Made by a program: the position numbers and the translations under genes
Part shown: positions 32,120 through 42,577 of the stretch, in pieces
Layout of the letters: each line of letters starts with the position of its first letter
How positions within the stretch are numbered: position 1 is the stretch's first letter
Assembly (NCBI GenBank): GCA_030704615.1
Contig: CM060733.1
Coordinates: forward strand, 42,782,001-42,846,000
Direction: 5' to 3'
Origin: Takakia lepidozioides
Lineage: Eukaryota; Streptophyta; Takakiopsida; Takakiales; Takakiaceae
DNA: 64,000 bases
The notes under the pieces: model-generated
What the model saw: the letters and a program-made list of their open reading frames with translations, nothing else
The model's database searches: none
What the model was told of the DNA's origin: nothing

Positions 32120-32835
32120 GTCCCATATCTTTCATATCTTAAATGAGGCAATAACCAAAACTCTCTTCTGTAGTATCTCTCGTATATGCCTGGATTTCTT
32201 TCAAGCTTCAAGGCACCCCTGGCTAGACTAAAAGGCTCCGTTACCATATAACCATATGGCAAGCACGTCTGGAAAGCTGTTCTTGGTGTAAGTTTGATCC
32301 ACATGATATCCTTAGGTATCCAATTCTTTACCAGTACGAGCTCTTCATGCATATGAGTAAAAACATTCACTTTCCGTTATTCCCAGCCTTCAAACTCCAC
32401 TCGTTTAATAGATAGCAATGCTATCACATAAACTAGTGTTGGTAACCAACTTGCTCTCCCTCTACAGACCACTTGATAAATCTTTATCACTCCCTTCTCC
32501 AAACCCCACTCAGGATCACCATCATGCACTCTCTTAAGAATGTTTTCTTTGCAACCGTTTGGCAATTCCAAAAACCTCTGAAAGAATTGTTTGGACAATC
32601 TTTCTTTCTCAGTTCCACAGGGAAGTTGATTCACATCAAATTCTTTGATTCTCCAACCACCATGATCCCACCAGATGCCTGTCACATCTGGTTGTTCTTG
32701 ATCCAGTTCCCTAGTATGGTCGCCAAATGTCGAGCGGCTTTTACTCACCCATCCCTTTGCTATCCGAGGTGGGAACTCCAAGATAGAAGAGTTGGAAATC
32801 TCTAAGCACTCAGCCCGCTCAGAACAATCAGACAT
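32116..32835 (-). pseudogene. Leader ORF upstream of gag, one in-frame stop
   Basis: It starts at ATG 32835 (MSDCSERAECLEISN), runs to a TAA at 32377-32379 and continues in the same frame to TGA at 32116-32118, about 239 codons in all. TGA overlaps the gag ATG as ATGA. Visible segments are TEKERLSKQFFQRFLELPNG and KDIMWIKLTPRTAFQTCLPY. No domain is recognised. It may be an N-terminal gag extension or a separate small retrotransposon gene. Confidence 0.5.
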
Positions 32836-33345
32836 GACCTACAGCTAGTGTATCATGGGGGTGCTTCCTATTTTGTATTCCCTCTCACATTCATATTAAC
32901 TAGTTACCTTACTGTCCGCAATCAAGTATCAGATTGCTTTAGCAATCTACCAGGTTCCAACCACTCATCCATTCATTCCACAGCTTCACTCAGGTATCTT
33001 TACACAGTGTGAGTATGGAATGTGTATCCGATTAATATGTGTTAAGTATCAGGTCGTAACCATGGTGTCTCTAATTTGCTCTACAGTACATTTCTACAAC
33101 ATGCATGAATCAAGCATCAATCAGATCGTCTCTCCCTATCCTCGCTCTCCAATTCGTGCTCTCCGCCTGATCTTCTCTCTAAGTCCCTCCGAAGTCCCCC
33201 TTCTCTGTTGCTGCTCTGCCTAATCTATTGCAAGCTGTTCTAACTGCCTAACTAACTAATTATCATCAAGAAGAATGCACATTCCCTCTGCAGATGTTAT
33301 TCCTACACAGTCATTCCAACTGCAGATGTCGTTCCATGTGAATGC
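32836..33345. other. Non-coding stretch next to gag element
   Basis: Pyrimidine-rich DNA with no open frame of note. It occupies the place where the 5' LTR and leader of the minus-strand gag element would be expected, but no matching second LTR was found in the window. Confidence 0.4.
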
Positions 33346-33640
33346 TGTGACGGGCTGTGCCAAATTTTGTCGGCTGTGATTGTGTCGAGCTGTGACTGGC
33401 TGTGTAGAGTTGTGTCAGGCTGTGTCTGACTATGTGAAACTGTGTTGGGCTGTGACAGACTGTGATAGGCTGTGACCCGCTGTGTAGAGCTGTGTCGGGC
33501 TGTGTCTGACTGTGTGAAACTATGTCGGGCTGTGACAGACTGTGATAGGCTGTGACCCGATGTGTCAGTCTGTGTAAAGTTGTGTCAAGAAGTGTAAGCT
33601 GTGTCAGACTGTGACTGACTGTGTGAACCTGTCCACCACC
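33346..33640. repeat. Degenerate GGCTGTG tandem repeat
   Basis: About 25 copies of a roughly 10-base unit close to GGCTGTGTCT. A larger block of about 95 bases (TGTAGAG..TGTGTCAGG/CGGGCTGTGTCTGACT..GACCCG) occurs about twice. It is simple sequence without coding potential. Confidence 0.85.
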
Positions 33641-33811
33641 CCTAAGGCCCGTGTTGGCCTAAGTCTACCATCCGTAAGTCTGCGCAAAAATTAAGGGTAC
33701 CCCACAGAACTCGTTCTAAGTCCCAAACAACCCTCTAACAGGGATGCAGACTCAGCGTATGAGACACGATGACCGTTTGCCTTTGACAATGGTCAATAAG
33801 GTGGATCAACC

Positions 33812-34351
33812 ATGAGCAACACTACCTACACTACTCAGCTTCCCAGATTGCATGCTTTCCGGGATAGTGGATCTGGCCTCCTGTGGGATGCTCAACTGCA
33901 GCAGTTAGTGGAGCCTAATGCCGACGAGCGAGAGTGGGCTATGGGTTTTTCCACTGGGACCACGACGGTGCATTCTCTTTCTGATGCATCACATTGTCAG
34001 GTCTTGGGGCAAGCGATGGATCTCAATTGCTTGACCTGGATTATCAGCTTGGCTATGGCTGAGCAACATAGAGTGCGAAGTGCACTTCCTTTGACGGTTT
34101 CTCTGCCTACCGAGATGGTACAAACAGTGAGTGGAGGCGAGCCGGTGAGGACCACGGGGTGTAGACACCCATGGCACATGTGGGAGGTGCTCAAGGTTCA
34201 GAGGGAGTTGGCAGCTAATGCGGCTGTGATGGATGAGGTTGGGGATTCTTCTCGAGTTGAGGAGGTCCTCAATGATGAGATGATGGGGCAGGATGAGGCT
34301 TTGTCATTGACTAAGCAGGCAGGGAGTAATGCTCAAGAGGTTGCGGCATAG
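33812..34351 (+). pseudogene. Unassigned 179-codon frame at the 5' side of the PHD-gypsy element
   Basis: ATG at 33812 gives MSNTTYTTQLPRLHAFRDSG, then SLAMAEQHRVRSALPLTVSL, and ends in an acidic region. It directly precedes the RT-like start in the next few hundred bases, so it is probably the protease/linker part or a gag relic of the element. No catalytic motif is visible. Confidence 0.35.
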
Positions 34352-34793
34352 TAACCACGGGATACGTCCTCTACCTCTGAGTCTACTGGATTTAAGGCTG
34401 TAGTTACGGAGGACAATCGAGAGCCTGACATTGGACCCATTGTCACTGGAGGAGAGAGACAACGTATACAGCGGTTCCTGAGGGCTTACAAGAGATGCTT
34501 TGCCTCTCGTGCTATGGTGGAGGAGCATGAGAGACATATTCAGGTGGTGCATTGACCGGGTTTGGTCAATCGGGATGCAGATGGATTGAGTCGCAATCCA
34601 TGCACGAGCCAGCAAGATGACATCGGAGCTCGGTGGCATGGTGAGACGAATGAGGAGATGGTGCCAGGATGACATGCATCTGTCTTTTTGTGTATCTTGG
34701 CATCGGGAGGTCAGGTTGGACCTACAACACGGATGATTGTAGGACCCTGAGGCTAGAGATGAGCTAGGTGGTGCCAGAGATATACATGAGGAT

Positions 34794-35912
34794 TTGGTTG
34801 TATTGGACTACCTCCGCACTGGAGACACGACAGCTAGTGTGACTGCCAAGGAGAGGGATCAGATCTTGCAACGAGCCAAGAGGTTCAAGTGGGAGGGGAT
34901 ATACCTGCTTCGAGTGTGGGAGGATGGTCGGGTGAGGATTGTGCATCACCCAACACAGCGTGCACGGTTAGTGCGGCATGCCCATGAGGAGTTGGGGCAT
35001 TTTGGAGTGCGTCGCACTCATAGTCTACTGTAGGGGCAGTATTGGTGGCGTGGTATGCACACAGAGGTGCAACAATTTGTGGCTATGTGCATGGTGTGTG
35101 ACAAGGTGAGTGCTTCATTCAATGCCCCTACACCACAATTGCATCATTTATCCATCATGGGATTGGGCTACAAGTGGAGTCTTGACTTCGCAGGGCCGTT
35201 GCCACTGACAATGCACCACCACAGATATGTGTTGGTGATGGTGGAGCACTTCTCCAAGTGGATTGAGTTGGTTCCATTGCCGGACAAGTCTAGTGAGGAG
35301 GCTGCGTATGCATTCCTGGATTGTGTGCTTAGCCGATTTGATGCTCCAACTCAGGTACTCACAGACCAAGGGAGAGAGTTCTTGGGGGAGTTTCAAGCTT
35401 TGTATGATAAAACCTTGATAAACCACCATATCACTTCTCAAGATCATCCTTAGGTCGATGGCTTGGCAGAGAGAGTGGTGTAGACGGTGAAGAGGGGTTT
35501 GCGCAAGTATGGTTTGCAAAAGGAACACCTAGGAGATTGGGATCTTCAGGTACCTTGGTTAGTCATGGGCTACAGGTTTAGCAATTAACCATCACTTGCC
35601 TCCTTCTCACCATATTTTCTTCTCTTTGGCTGAGAGCCAGATTTGCCTGCGTCTATTCGCAAGGAGGCTGTAGTAGTCCTCAACCTTGATGATCCGGATG
35701 TGTGGACACAAGCATGTGCCCAGTGGGCAGAGTTGTTCAAGATGATCATGCCTATGGTTTTTGAGAACCTTATTATTGCCCAACACCAAGACACATTGAG
35801 GTATGCCAATATATGTGGAGGGGGATATCGGCCAAGTGTTTGGCGTTTCCACCCTGGGGACTATGTGTATCTGCAACAGACAACGCCTACGACCTTGGAT
35901 GTCACAGCATGA
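34794..35912 (+). pseudogene. Gypsy integrase with in-frame stops
   Basis: One frame, interrupted by a few stops, carries the zinc site (HAHEELGHFGVRRTH and CMVCDKVSA), LDFAGPLPL (first Asp), VLTDQGREF (second Asp) and VDGLAERVV (Glu), then YRPSVWRFHPGDYVYL of the C-terminal domain. Stops fall at 35034-35036, after DHP (near 35452), after ERVV (near 35481), within FSN-PSL (near 35588) and near 35910. Most replace an expected Gln or Arg codon. Confidence 0.8.
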
Positions 35913-36077
35913 CGTGTGATTCTAAGGGTCAGGGAGGTGTTTCCTTCAGGAGTGTTGATTCTGGAGGGTTGAGATGACATGGTATGGAAGGACCATGTGC
36001 GCAATTGTGCGCCATGTCACCTTCTACATGTGGATGGGAGGATAGATCCCAACCTTGTAGTGGTACCTACAGGGTTA

Positions 36078-36215
36078 TGTTGGATGCTATGTAGGTATGC
36101 TCGTGGTGCCGCCACTATGCTGGTGTGTGATCGATGCTCAAGAGGTTGGCACATGGGATGCTTGACATCACCTTTTGAGAGGGTTCCTGATGGAGATTGA
36201 TTATGTCCACACTGC
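36078..36215 (+). pseudogene. PHD finger C-terminal to the integrase
   Basis: The frame after integrase gives CWMLC, then TMLVCDRCSRGWHMGCL, then a stop and LCPHC. Cys/His spacing is C-x3-C-x11-C-x2-C-x4-H-x2-C-x14-C-x2-C, close to the PHD pattern that binds histone H3 tails. The conserved Trp before the last Cys pair is a TGA (a TGG to TGA change). Confidence 0.65.
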
Positions 36216-36464
36216 TTGGGATAGTGGCAGTGGATATATATGACTAGTGGTAGCTAACAAGACATGGGAGGCCAAGCTCATAGGAGTCAATACCCGAGAT
36301 CTCAGGCTCAAGTTCACAGGTTGCAATACGACGACTATCGATGGGGCAACTCTTGTACCCAGTGTAGTAGGGATAGTGGTAGAGGACTTAGTGAGGCTAT
36401 GGCCACTATCACATCTTGTGGCTACCTGGACTTAGAGAGACCTAAGCGCCAGCTAGGGGGACGA

Positions 36465-37216
36465 TTGTGATGGACTAGTGGCTGCACTAGTGGTGGCTAG
36501 TGGCAGCCTAGTGATGGACTAGTGGCTGCACTGGTGGTGGCTAATGGTTGGATTAGTGGCTGCACTAGTGGTGGCTAGTGGCAGCCTAGTGGTGGACTAG
36601 TGGTTGCACTAGTGACAAATCTAGTGGTGGACTAGTGATAGACTAATGTTTGGTGTGCACATGTGTTGTGTGGTTTTGGACAACGATGTAGTTGTATAAC
36701 GATATGTATACGCACGATAGCTGTCAAGTTATTTTACCACTAGTGTGAAGTTAGCTAAGAAATAGCTAGCTTTTATATATTGACATTTGGGATTGACCCA
36801 AGTGTTAATCCAGGGGCCAATATATGTTTGGGCACCTGGCGTTGTTATCTTTACGACCGATCGCGGTGGGCTCATTTTTTTCGAGTTGATCCTCACCGTG
36901 TCTAACTATGGCGCCATAGTGTGGATTCAACATGGTGTGGGGTGCACTTGGCTCGACTTAATATGAGTGATGTTTTCATGTGCAAGTGTGTGAGTTTGAG
37001 AGAGTTTGTGTGCTTATATCATTCATTTCTTTATCATTGTAATGGACTAGTGGCAGCCTAGTGATGGACTAGTGGCTGCACTAGTGGTGGCTAGTGGCAG
37101 GACTAGCGGTGCACTAGTGGTGGACTAGTGATAGACTAGTGTCTGGTGTGCACATGTGTTGTGTGGTTTTGGACAACGATGTAGTTGTGTAGCGATATGT
37201 ATGCGTACGACATTCT
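36465..37216. repeat. ACTAGTGG simple repeats in two direct blocks
   Basis: 36470-36650 and 37042-37140 are built from GGACTAGTGG, GCACTAGTGGTGG and CTAGTGGCAGCC. Each block is followed by the same roughly 75-base unique sequence, from GTTTGGTGTGCACATG or GTCTGGTGTGCACATG to GATATGTATRCG (R is A or G). The two blocks are about 480-570 bases apart. This may be a local duplication or the two ends of a small LTR-like element; a TATATA stretch lies between them near 36775. Confidence 0.7.
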
Positions 37217-37997
37217 CTTTGTTTATCTTGAGCACGATGACACTGGAACCACAGTGTCTTTCCTGCATTGTAATTCTGCAGGTTGGGGGGAGGGAGGCGG
37301 AAGATGGTAGTTGGGCTCTTGCCCAGGATGGAGCCACCAGATCCATTGGTGGAGTTGTTCTTCCGAGTCCAAATCTGGTTCTTGCCTCTGCTAGTGAGGG
37401 ATGATCCTCCTCGTTTTCCTTGTTTGTAGTCATCAAAGTAGCTACAAAAAAAAATCAATGGAACCTCACCAAACTCCGGAACTTTTGTAAATGCAAGCAC
37501 CTCCCAAGACAAAGCCCAGCCAAGTGTTAACATAAAATGGAGGAGAGTCTCGTGATTGGAGCAAACTGAAGAGAACAAGCAAACTTGGAGGCTAACTTAG
37601 AATCATCAGTAGTGAAGCAGAAGTAGCAGCGAGAAGAGGAGCTATCTCGGGAGCTGTAGTGAAGGAATAAGAGATAATTTGAGGAGAGGCTGGGTTATGG
37701 CACAAGTGAGAACTTTGCATGTGAAGAAAAACAAAACACCTGCCAGCACTTGGCGAGCAACTCCATTCAGATGCATACATTTACCTCTCGTCAGGAGGGT
37801 TTGAAAACTTCCCTGAGAGCAGCGTTCTGGGCCTCTTAGGATGGCGGCGGTATAATGTAGTCATAGAATCTTACTGATAAGTTGTATTCCTGTCTGGAGG
37901 AAGGGAGATGTGTCTCCTTGGCAGCAGTGAGAAGTAAAGTGATCTTATGAAACCTGTCAAGCTCTTTAGCGACTGCTGAGCTTGACTTGGCAGACTC
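37217..37997. other. Intergenic DNA with one unassigned minus-strand frame
   Basis: A minus frame at 37204-37436 reads NKENEEDHPSLAEARTRFGL and SLPPTCRITMQERHC. It looks protein-like but has no partner exons I can identify. Another minus frame overlaps it. The rest shows nothing recognisable. Confidence 0.25.
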
Positions 37998-38023
37998 GGG
38001 GGGGGGGGGGGGGGGGGGGGGGG
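37998..38023 (+). repeat. Homopolymer run of 26 G
   Basis: An uninterrupted 26-base G run between GACTC and AAGACG. Such runs can form G-quadruplexes and are also prone to length error in sequencing. The surrounding 38024-38700 contains no gene I can support. Confidence 0.95.
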
Positions 38024-38700
38024 AAGACGCAACATTTTGCAGAACGGCTAATTAACCAGAGAGGGGAGGGAAGGCTGGAGATAATAAGAGAAGGAATTCT
38101 CGAGAAGCATGCTCATGATAGCACATAGCTTAGAGAACCATAGATAGCATTATAGGAAGGATAAAGAAGAAATGATCCAAACTTGGCAACGATGAAAGGG
38201 ACGAGAACATGGTGACACTGTTACGCTTTTAACGTTCAAAGATCACGCCCAAAGAGAATATCAGATTAACAGAGGAGATATTGAGGCGAGGATGATCCCA
38301 TCCATAGCTCAAGAGAAAGAAAAGAGGGAAGGGTGCTGCCATTGGCACTGAGAGAAGGCTTGCCACACGGCTAAGTCCTAAACCATCTCACCGCAAAATA
38401 CAGAACCCCTACATCCCTAGCTCCCCCTGCTCTCAAGAATCACCCCGGGCAGTCCTTAATTATTTCAAGTGGCTGGGTACAAGAAAGAGAGAGAAGACTC
38501 CCCGGTGTAACTAAGAGCCACTTGCCTCGCTACTCATGGTATGGGTACAAGAAAATAAAAATAAAACAAATATAGTACGTGTATCTAAGACCGTAGACAA
38601 TACTTCGTATCTAGAATGGTGTTGGGGCGTTGAAAGTCTGTCTGGTTTCTGGGAAGAGAGAAGCTTCAAGGGAGGCCCGCTATAAGCAAGGCCTGCAGTG

Positions 38701-38714
38701 CCGGGCACATGAGC
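38701..38714 (+). repeat. Left terminal inverted repeat of the Harbinger element
   Basis: CCGGGCACATGAGC, a perfect inverted match to 42578-42591, 3.9 kb away and enclosing both transposon genes. Confidence 0.65.
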
Positions 38715-39057
38715 CAAATCGGCATCCAAAAGAGCCGCCCAGGCTGCGCGCGGCCGCCTAGGGGGCAGAAACGGGGGTAGCCAAGGACGTGGGGCCTCGC
38801 GGGGGCAGGCGAGCCACTTGGGAAGGATGCGCCCCCACGGAAGCACCTGCGGTAACTAATGGCCTTGTTTTCACCTGAAACACTGGTAAAATAAATAATT
38901 ATTACTGCGCCACCGACTTTTTACTGTGGTTGCAGTTTAGGGTCATATGGCTAGAAAGGGTTTTCACTATACTAAAAAAGAGGAGAAGCTTGGATCAATT
39001 TTTTGAGGTGCTTGTTACATACAAGTGTAAGATTGCAATTAGGAGGAAGTGCCCAAG

Positions 39058-40114
39058 ATGGGTGATGACAGTTTGCCAAGCTCGTTTTTGCAAATGCTCG
39101 ATGAAGATTCTCATTCTCCCTATGCTCTTGCCATTGCTGATACATTTGCTCCTCCTTCCATACTTGCACCTTCCATTTTGGCACGTGCTCCTCCACCAAC
39201 TCAAGCTTTGGACATTGTGAAGAAAAAAAGAAAGAAAAAAGTCGGGTTTGATGTAGACACTGCAGTGGGAGGGAGATGGACTGATGCGGCGCTTGCAAAT
39301 GTGCTGGATTTATATGAGGAAGAAAGACGACGATGCAACAAAGGCCTTTTGGCAGCGAGGCATTGAGCACATTCGTACTGAACACATAAGACAGATGTCA
39401 CTTGAGCTGCGCCGTACAGAGGCTCACATCAAGGGCAAAATTGAGAAGATGAAGCACGAGTACCGGAGGCAGAAGACTTTGCCTGCAGAACAAACAGGTG
39501 GTGAAGGCAGCGACTGGCCTTGGTTTCGACGAATGCAAAAGATCATGGGGGGTTCAGCAAAAGGAGATGGTCTGCCAGGTGGTATTGATCAAGGTCGAGC
39601 ATCATGGGCCAACACGAATGATAGTTTTGGTGAGAACTCTACCCCTGACACTCAATTTGAAGACACTCCTACTGCTCCTATGACAGGGCACACTGAGCCT
39701 CATGTTGACGACACGTCACCACCTGTAATTGATATTACAACACCTGAGGAAACGTCAGTGCAAAGTCCGCTAACTCCGAAGACTGCATCATGCAAAAAGC
39801 CAGGAGTAGCAGACAAACCAAATGCACGCAAACGGTCATTGTCTGGAAGTGCATTGTATTTGGCAGAAGCCATTGGCAAGTTTGCCGAAGGATCTGCTCA
39901 GGTTGAGCGCCACAAACTTGAAAGCCATGAGAAGATGACCGCACTGGTCATTGAGTCAAATGAACGAATGACTATGCAATTGGGAGAGTTGGAGATGGAG
40001 AGCCGTCGAATGCAAGCTGCAAATGAACTAGAGAGTCGTCGTCAAGCTGCAGATACCCAGCTTGCCATTGCGAACCTCCTTGCGACAATGGTCAAAGGCA
40101 ACAAAGCACCGTGA
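39058..40114 (+). pseudogene. Harbinger Myb/SANT-like DNA-binding ORF, frameshifted
   Basis: ATG at 39058 (MGDDSLPSSFLQML). After a KKKRKKK nuclear-signal-like stretch the SANT-like domain starts GGRWTDAALANVLDLYEEE and NKGLLAARH, then hits TGA at about 39364. The next plus frame continues exactly at that point with EHIRTEHIRQMSLELRRTEAHIKGKIEKM compressed into one helix-turn-helix, here noted by its ends EHIRTEHIRQ and KGKIEKMKHEYRR. It ends with a Gln/Glu-rich coiled coil (ESRRMQAANELESRRQAADT) and TGA at 40114. In Harbinger elements this protein carries the transposase into the nucleus and binds the terminal repeats. One indel breaks it. Confidence 0.8.
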
Positions 40115-40304
40115 CTCGATGAAGATTGATATGTACGGTTGACATTGTGGGAGCATGTGGCTTAGGGCTCCATACATACTGCGAATTGGCCAAACATTGT
40201 GCCAATGGATGGCTTCTTATATACTACATGTAACGACCAATGAATATATGAAAACACACCTTTGTGTGTGAAAATGAGAGTATGGTTCATAGGCTGGTCT
40301 ACTT

Positions 40305-40890
40305 TGTTGGCCACTTCCATGTTGATTGCAAGGGTGGGCGCCATTTGAGCTTGCGATGTTGGATTTCTATTCCGTAAGTTGGTATGGGTAGTCACTTGGA
40401 TAAGAAACACTCTCAAGTTGAAAGAAGTACAAAAAACATTGAGGTGAAATAATGAGAGCACCTGGTGTGGGGCTGTGAATTTTGTCAAACCACTGTGTTG
40501 GCCACTTCCATGTTGATTGCAAGGGTGGGCGCCATTTGAGCTTGAAATGTTGGAATCCAATGAGGGCAGGTGGTACGGGTAGCTAAGTAGATAATGAACA
40601 CTCTCTACTTGAAAGAATTGAAGAATATTTTTATGTGGTGAAATGGGAGCACCTGGTATGGGGCTAGCTATTTTGACCAACCTCTATGCTAACCACTTGT
40701 GTGTTCATTGGAAAAATAGGTGCCATACTTTGTCACGATGTCGGAATTCAATGAGGGCTGTTGGTAGGGGTAGGTAGCTTGATCATGAACACATTCAAAG
40801 TTGAAAGAATACAAAATATTGTTCTGTGCTAAAATGGGAGCACCCGACATAGGGCAGTACATTGTGTCGAATCACTATCCCACCTACTTG
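40305..40890. repeat. Three-copy 192-bp tandem repeat between the Harbinger ORFs
   Basis: Units start near 40309 (GGCCACTTCCATG), 40500 and 40689 (AACCACTTGTGTG), with a partial fourth near 40878. Copies become more diverged to the right. It lies between the convergent 3' ends of the two transposon genes. Confidence 0.8.
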
Positions 40891-40997
40891 TAAGATATGG
40901 GTGCCTCTTGCATGTATATACTAAGTTTGAAACATGCTATTACACATCTGTCATGTGAAATCGGGAATAGTCAAGAAATCTGCAAAAATAGTGTCTC

Positions 40998-42266
40998 TCA
41001 TAGCCTCACCCTCCCTTGCGGCAGCACGACCTTCTCGACAAATAGACAATTGACCACAGAATCCAACATGGGGGTCAGGTAGAACTCCGTGTCCTTCTCG
41101 AGGTACTGGCATCCCATGAGTTGACAATAATTGTGAAGTACACAACATGCTATTGTTATCTTTGGGACACGATCAACTCTCGCATTCGTCTTCTTTAGAA
41201 TTCTCCGCCTCCCCTTAAGCAAAGCAAAAGCATTCTCAATGGAGACTCTGTCGGCATTCATTTGTCTATCAAACCTAACTTTATCTCGGTTACCATCAAG
41301 AGGTTTGAAGTTGCGCATGAGGTAAGTGCGGCTAGGATAGCCTGCATCACCAAGTACGTAAGGTTGAATACGTCTCCCACCAACAACGACGACAGGCTCT
41401 TTTAGAATTGAGCGTGATCGAAGTTGCGCATAAATAGATGAAACTTGGAATTGACCTCCATCAGCTGTCCCTCCTGGCACAGAACAACAAACATTCCAAA
41501 ATATCTTATCCATGTCACATACAGCTTGGAGGACCACGGAGTTGGTGCTCTTCCTGCTACAATAATAATCTGTCGGTACTGCAGTTACTTTCTTGCTGGG
41601 TTTCTCGTCCAAAAAGATATGGGTGCCATCTATGGAACCACAGACATTGGGAAATCCGCAAGCATCTTGAAACCCTGCAATAATCCTATGAAGTTGATCT
41701 CCATGTGGTATGGAGATATACTTTGCAAATAGTTTGTGCTCATCAACAAGTACATTGACAACAAGGTCAACATATTTTCTGATTGTCGATGCTCCAACAC
41801 CAAACCTGTCAACCATTTGGTTTGCACTTGTGCCATGGGCAAATCGATACCGGACAAGGCCAACAATCTTGCGAACCTCCAATGGTTGCCTTACAACCAT
41901 GTGAGCATGTGACTTGATCCATGGTTCAAGCTCCATTACCAAGAACATGAAACTTGCAAATGACATTCGATACGCTTGAATGAATTTCCTATCCCTCATC
42001 TCGGAACTTGTATGCCATACCTCTCCCTCTATAATGTCCCAATGAGTGCATTGTCGAGGCTCTTTCCACCAAGTCCTCCCAGGTTTGCTCTCTTCATAGG
42101 CCAACATTGCCCAAAGAATGGGAAGAGATCTTGACAAAAGACTTGATTCATCCAATTTTGGAAGTATAAGAGTACTTTTTTTTTTGGATTGATGGAAACG
42201 ATGTGGGAGACCCTCGTGGAACAAGAAGAGAACACAGAGTACAATAACAAGTTCAACATCCTCCAT
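40998..42266 (-). CDS. PIF/Harbinger DDE transposase, intact, 422 aa
   Basis: ATG at 42266 (MEDVELVIVLCVLF); an upstream GTG in frame is not a likely start. An N-terminal helical region is followed by VRYRFAHGTSANQMVDRFGV, the helix-turn-helix. The catalytic DDE domain follows with CGSIDGTHIFL (first Asp), YVLGDAGYPSR (second Asp) and DRVSIENAFALLKGR (Glu). The frame is open over the full length and all three acidic residues are kept, so this copy could still encode active enzyme. It would cut the element at its terminal repeats with help from the Myb-like partner, which is broken here but could be supplied by another copy. Confidence 0.9.
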   Translation of the reverse strand: MEDVELVIVLCVLFLFHEGLPHRFHQSKKKSTLILPKLDESSLLSRSLPILWAMLAYEESKPGRTWWKEPRQCTHWDIIEGEVWHTSSEMRDRKFIQAYRMSFASFMFLVMELEPWIKSHAHMVVRQPLEVRKIVGLVRYRFAHGTSANQMVDRFGVGASTIRKYVDLVVNVLVDEHKLFAKYISIPHGDQLHRIIAGFQDACGFPNVCGSIDGTHIFLDEKPSKKVTAVPTDYYCSRKSTNSVVLQAVCDMDKIFWNVCCSVPGGTADGGQFQVSSIYAQLRSRSILKEPVVVVGGRRIQPYVLGDAGYPSRTYLMRNFKPLDGNRDKVRFDRQMNADRVSIENAFALLKGRRRILKKTNARVDRVPKITIACCVLHNYCQLMGCQYLEKDTEFYLTPMLDSVVNCLFVEKVVLPQGRVRL

Positions 42267-42577
42267 GTTCACCTACAAATCCTTCACAAATTAACTGAGC
42301 CTCTTGCCTAAAGCACCATCCAACCAAAACCCCATACCCTATTCCTTAAACCCTAGCTTGCCTGGAGGTAATTCTCAAGCTCACCATATTTTATTGGCTA
42401 GTGAAACTAAATGGGACTTTATTCATTAGTAACTCTTATCCACGCCGCCCCCGGGGGTAAAATTCCGTGCACATGTGCCCGCCCGCGGGGGCTGCCCCCT
42501 TGGAAGCAGGGACCGCCCAGGCTGCAGCCGCTGGCGGGGCCCACCACATCCAGCCGCCGCTTAGGATGCAGCGAACT

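Larger units (their letters stand above)
33812..36480 (+). mobile_element. Internally deleted Ty3/gypsy-type element with PHD finger
   Basis: The order is an unassigned open frame (33812-34351), a short RT-N-terminal-like stretch (GERQRIQRFLRAYKRCF near 34455), an abrupt jump to the end of RNase H (PGLVNRDADGLSRNP near 34557), integrase (34794-35912) and a PHD-type zinc finger (36078-36215). The RT core is missing, so the element is defective. Stops interrupt integrase at several points. LTRs were not identified with confidence; the ACTAGTGG repeats at 36465-37216 might include part of one. Confidence 0.75.
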
